Of a stretch of 64,000 nt of DNA, positions 62,808 through 64,000 are shown in pieces; the stretch's first letter is position 1; each line of letters begins with the position of its first letter. The translations under genes and the position numbers were made by a program. The stretch is from Chitinophaga rhizophila (GTDB taxonomy: Bacteria > Bacteroidota > Bacteroidia > Chitinophagales > Chitinophagaceae). The stretch covers positions 372,001-436,000 of the forward strand of contig NZ_JAICCF010000002.1 in assembly GCF_019492185.1 (NCBI RefSeq), written 5' to 3'. The notes beneath the pieces are model-generated. The model worked only from the letters and a program-made list of their open reading frames with translations. It was not told where the DNA came from and did no database searches.

Positions 62808-63983
62808 ATGCGAAGACCACTACTTCTGTCAATACTTGACAACGACTTCTATAAGTTTACCATGCAACAGGGAGCAATGATGCTGTACCCGTATGCGAAG
62901 GCCAGGTATGCCTTTATTAACCGTGGAAAACATGCTTTCCCTCCAGGCTTTGCAACGGCCCTTCAGGCGGCTGTTGATGATATGGCAATGCTGCAGTTAA
63001 CAAGAGAAGAAAAACGCTTTCTGGCTGTGACATGTCCATATCTGTCGCCGGTATACCTCGACTTTCTGGAGGGATACCGCTATATGCCATCTGAAGTAAA
63101 TATTGAACAAGAGGGAGACCAGGTGTCCGTAACCATAGAGGGACCCTGGTATAGGACTATCCTTTGGGAGGTACCGCTGATGGCCCTTATCTGTGAACTA
63201 TACTATACCCTTACCGGCAAAGACCGGATCAGCGATGAAGAAGTGAGTGAAAAGACACGTCAGAAGATTGAAAACTATATTAAACTACAGGTGACGGTGG
63301 CCGAATTTGGCACCAGGAGGCGTCACTCCTACGACGTACACAACCTGGTAATGCAAGCATTGAAAACATATGGGAACGGCAGCTTTATAGGCACCAGTAA
63401 CGTTCATATGGCTATGAAATATCAGACCAAGCCTATAGGCACCCATGCACATGAGTGGTTTATGTTCCATGCTGCTCATTATGGCTTCCAGATGGCCAAC
63501 GGACTCGCCCTCGAAAGCTGGACGAACGTATACCGGGGCGACCTGGGTATTGCGTTGTCTGATACCTATACTACTGACGTCTTCTTCCGGCAATTCGATA
63601 AAATGTACTCTAAGCTGTTCGACGGTGTACGACACGACAGTGGCGACCCAATACTGTTTGCCGAAAAAGTCATTGCACATTACCACAAGCTCGGCATTAA
63701 TCCCATGGGTAAAACGATCATCTTTTCAGACGGATTAAACTATGAGAAGGTAGCGCGTATTGCAACGGCATGCCGCAATAAAATCGGCATGTCTTTCGGT
63801 ATAGGTACTAGTCTGACTAATGACGTCGGACCAGCTGCTATGAATATTGTTATCAAGATGACAGCTGCGAGTCCGGAGGGAGATGAATGGACGCCTGTTG
63901 TAAAGCTCTCTGATGAGCAGGGAAAATATACTGGCAACAGCGAGATGATTGAACTGGCTAAACAAATTCTGCATATTACCTAA
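62808..63983 (+). CDS. pncB: Nicotinate phosphoribosyltransferase
   Basis: 391 residues, normal for PncB. LLLSILDNDFYKFTMQQGAM is the family start, EFGTRRRHSYDVHN the substrate-binding segment, FIGTSNVHMAMKYQTKPIGT followed by HAHEW the phosphoribosyl part with the phosphorylatable His, and SFGIGTSLTNDVG the C-terminal loop. It makes nicotinate mononucleotide from nicotinate and PRPP with ATP hydrolysis, a salvage entry to NAD. Cytoplasmic. Divergent from nudK with 184 bases between, so both may share a control region. Confidence 0.95.
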   Translation: MRRPLLLSILDNDFYKFTMQQGAMMLYPYAKARYAFINRGKHAFPPGFATALQAAVDDMAMLQLTREEKRFLAVTCPYLSPVYLDFLEGYRYMPSEVNIEQEGDQVSVTIEGPWYRTILWEVPLMALICELYYTLTGKDRISDEEVSEKTRQKIENYIKLQVTVAEFGTRRRHSYDVHNLVMQALKTYGNGSFIGTSNVHMAMKYQTKPIGTHAHEWFMFHAAHYGFQMANGLALESWTNVYRGDLGIALSDTYTTDVFFRQFDKMYSKLFDGVRHDSGDPILFAEKVIAHYHKLGINPMGKTIIFSDGLNYEKVARIATACRNKIGMSFGIGTSLTNDVGPAAMNIVIKMTAASPEGDEWTPVVKLSDEQGKYTGNSEMIELAKQILHIT

Positions 63984-64000
63984 GTTAACCGCATCGTATG

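Noticed and set aside
1..64000. tRNA, rRNA or CRISPR array
   Set aside because: No T-loop-like GTTCGAATC clusters, rRNA stretches or evenly spaced repeats were seen in the intergenic regions.
1..64000. Insertion sequences, integrases or prophage genes
   Set aside because: No transposase, integrase or phage structural frame is among the ORFs; only palindromes and one tandem duplication were found.

Overview
The window looks like a chromosomal segment of a Bacteroidota bacterium, most likely a Chitinophaga-like member of the Chitinophagaceae. The evidence is a SusC/SusD outer-membrane import locus with its own FecR anti-sigma and ECF sigma factor, many Cys-anchored lipoproteins, bacteroidete-type TAnnTTTG -7 promoter boxes, weak Shine-Dalgarno sequences, a YD/RHS giant-protein operon and a large multi-PAS histidine kinase. 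No rRNA, tRNA, CRISPR array, transposase or phage gene was seen. The assignment to genus is inference from gene content.

Layout. 1-2.5 kb: the tail of a Crp/Fnr-type regulator and a 718-residue protein made of ~50-residue helical repeats. 2.5-3.3 kb: non-coding DNA with strong hairpins and a relic of a short-chain dehydrogenase. 3.3-9.1 kb: HAD phosphatase, small lipoproteins, an AAC(6')-like acetyltransferase, an MscS channel, and a VOC/MarR pair with an apparent operator. 9.2-18.4 kb: lipoproteins and exported enzymes, including an alpha/beta hydrolase, a MACPF-domain lipoprotein, a DUF1826-like protein, a class 3 lipase, a Gfo/Idh/MocA dehydrogenase, and an M57-like metalloprotease fused to a mannose-binding lectin. 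18.9-25.3 kb: HxlR regulator with divergent nitroreductase, a CrtO-like membrane protein, and a two-gene operon of a ThDP decarboxylase-like enzyme and a flavin amine oxidase.

25.8-36.3 kb is the most distinctive part: a minus-strand operon of a coiled-coil/beta-barrel exported protein, two giant YD/RHS proteins (the second ending in a zincin metalloprotease tip), then two tandem 210-residue exported paralogues plus the relic of a third copy. It reads as a polymorphic-toxin locus with candidate immunity proteins, a function that is inferred and untested.

36.8-47.1 kb: AraC/FAD-monooxygenase pair behind a 27-bp palindrome, a six-PAS histidine kinase, DUF3072 protein, exported RidA-like protein, a second AraC regulator, a frameshifted old yellow enzyme and a quinone reductase. 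47.2-51.5 kb: a three-subunit PaoABC-like molybdenum aldehyde oxidoreductase with a Tat signal. 51.9-62 kb: alpha/beta hydrolase and the operon-like series sigma, FecR, SusC, SusD, TlpA-like thioredoxin. 62-64 kb: divergent nudK and pncB, both linked to nucleotide/NAD metabolism.
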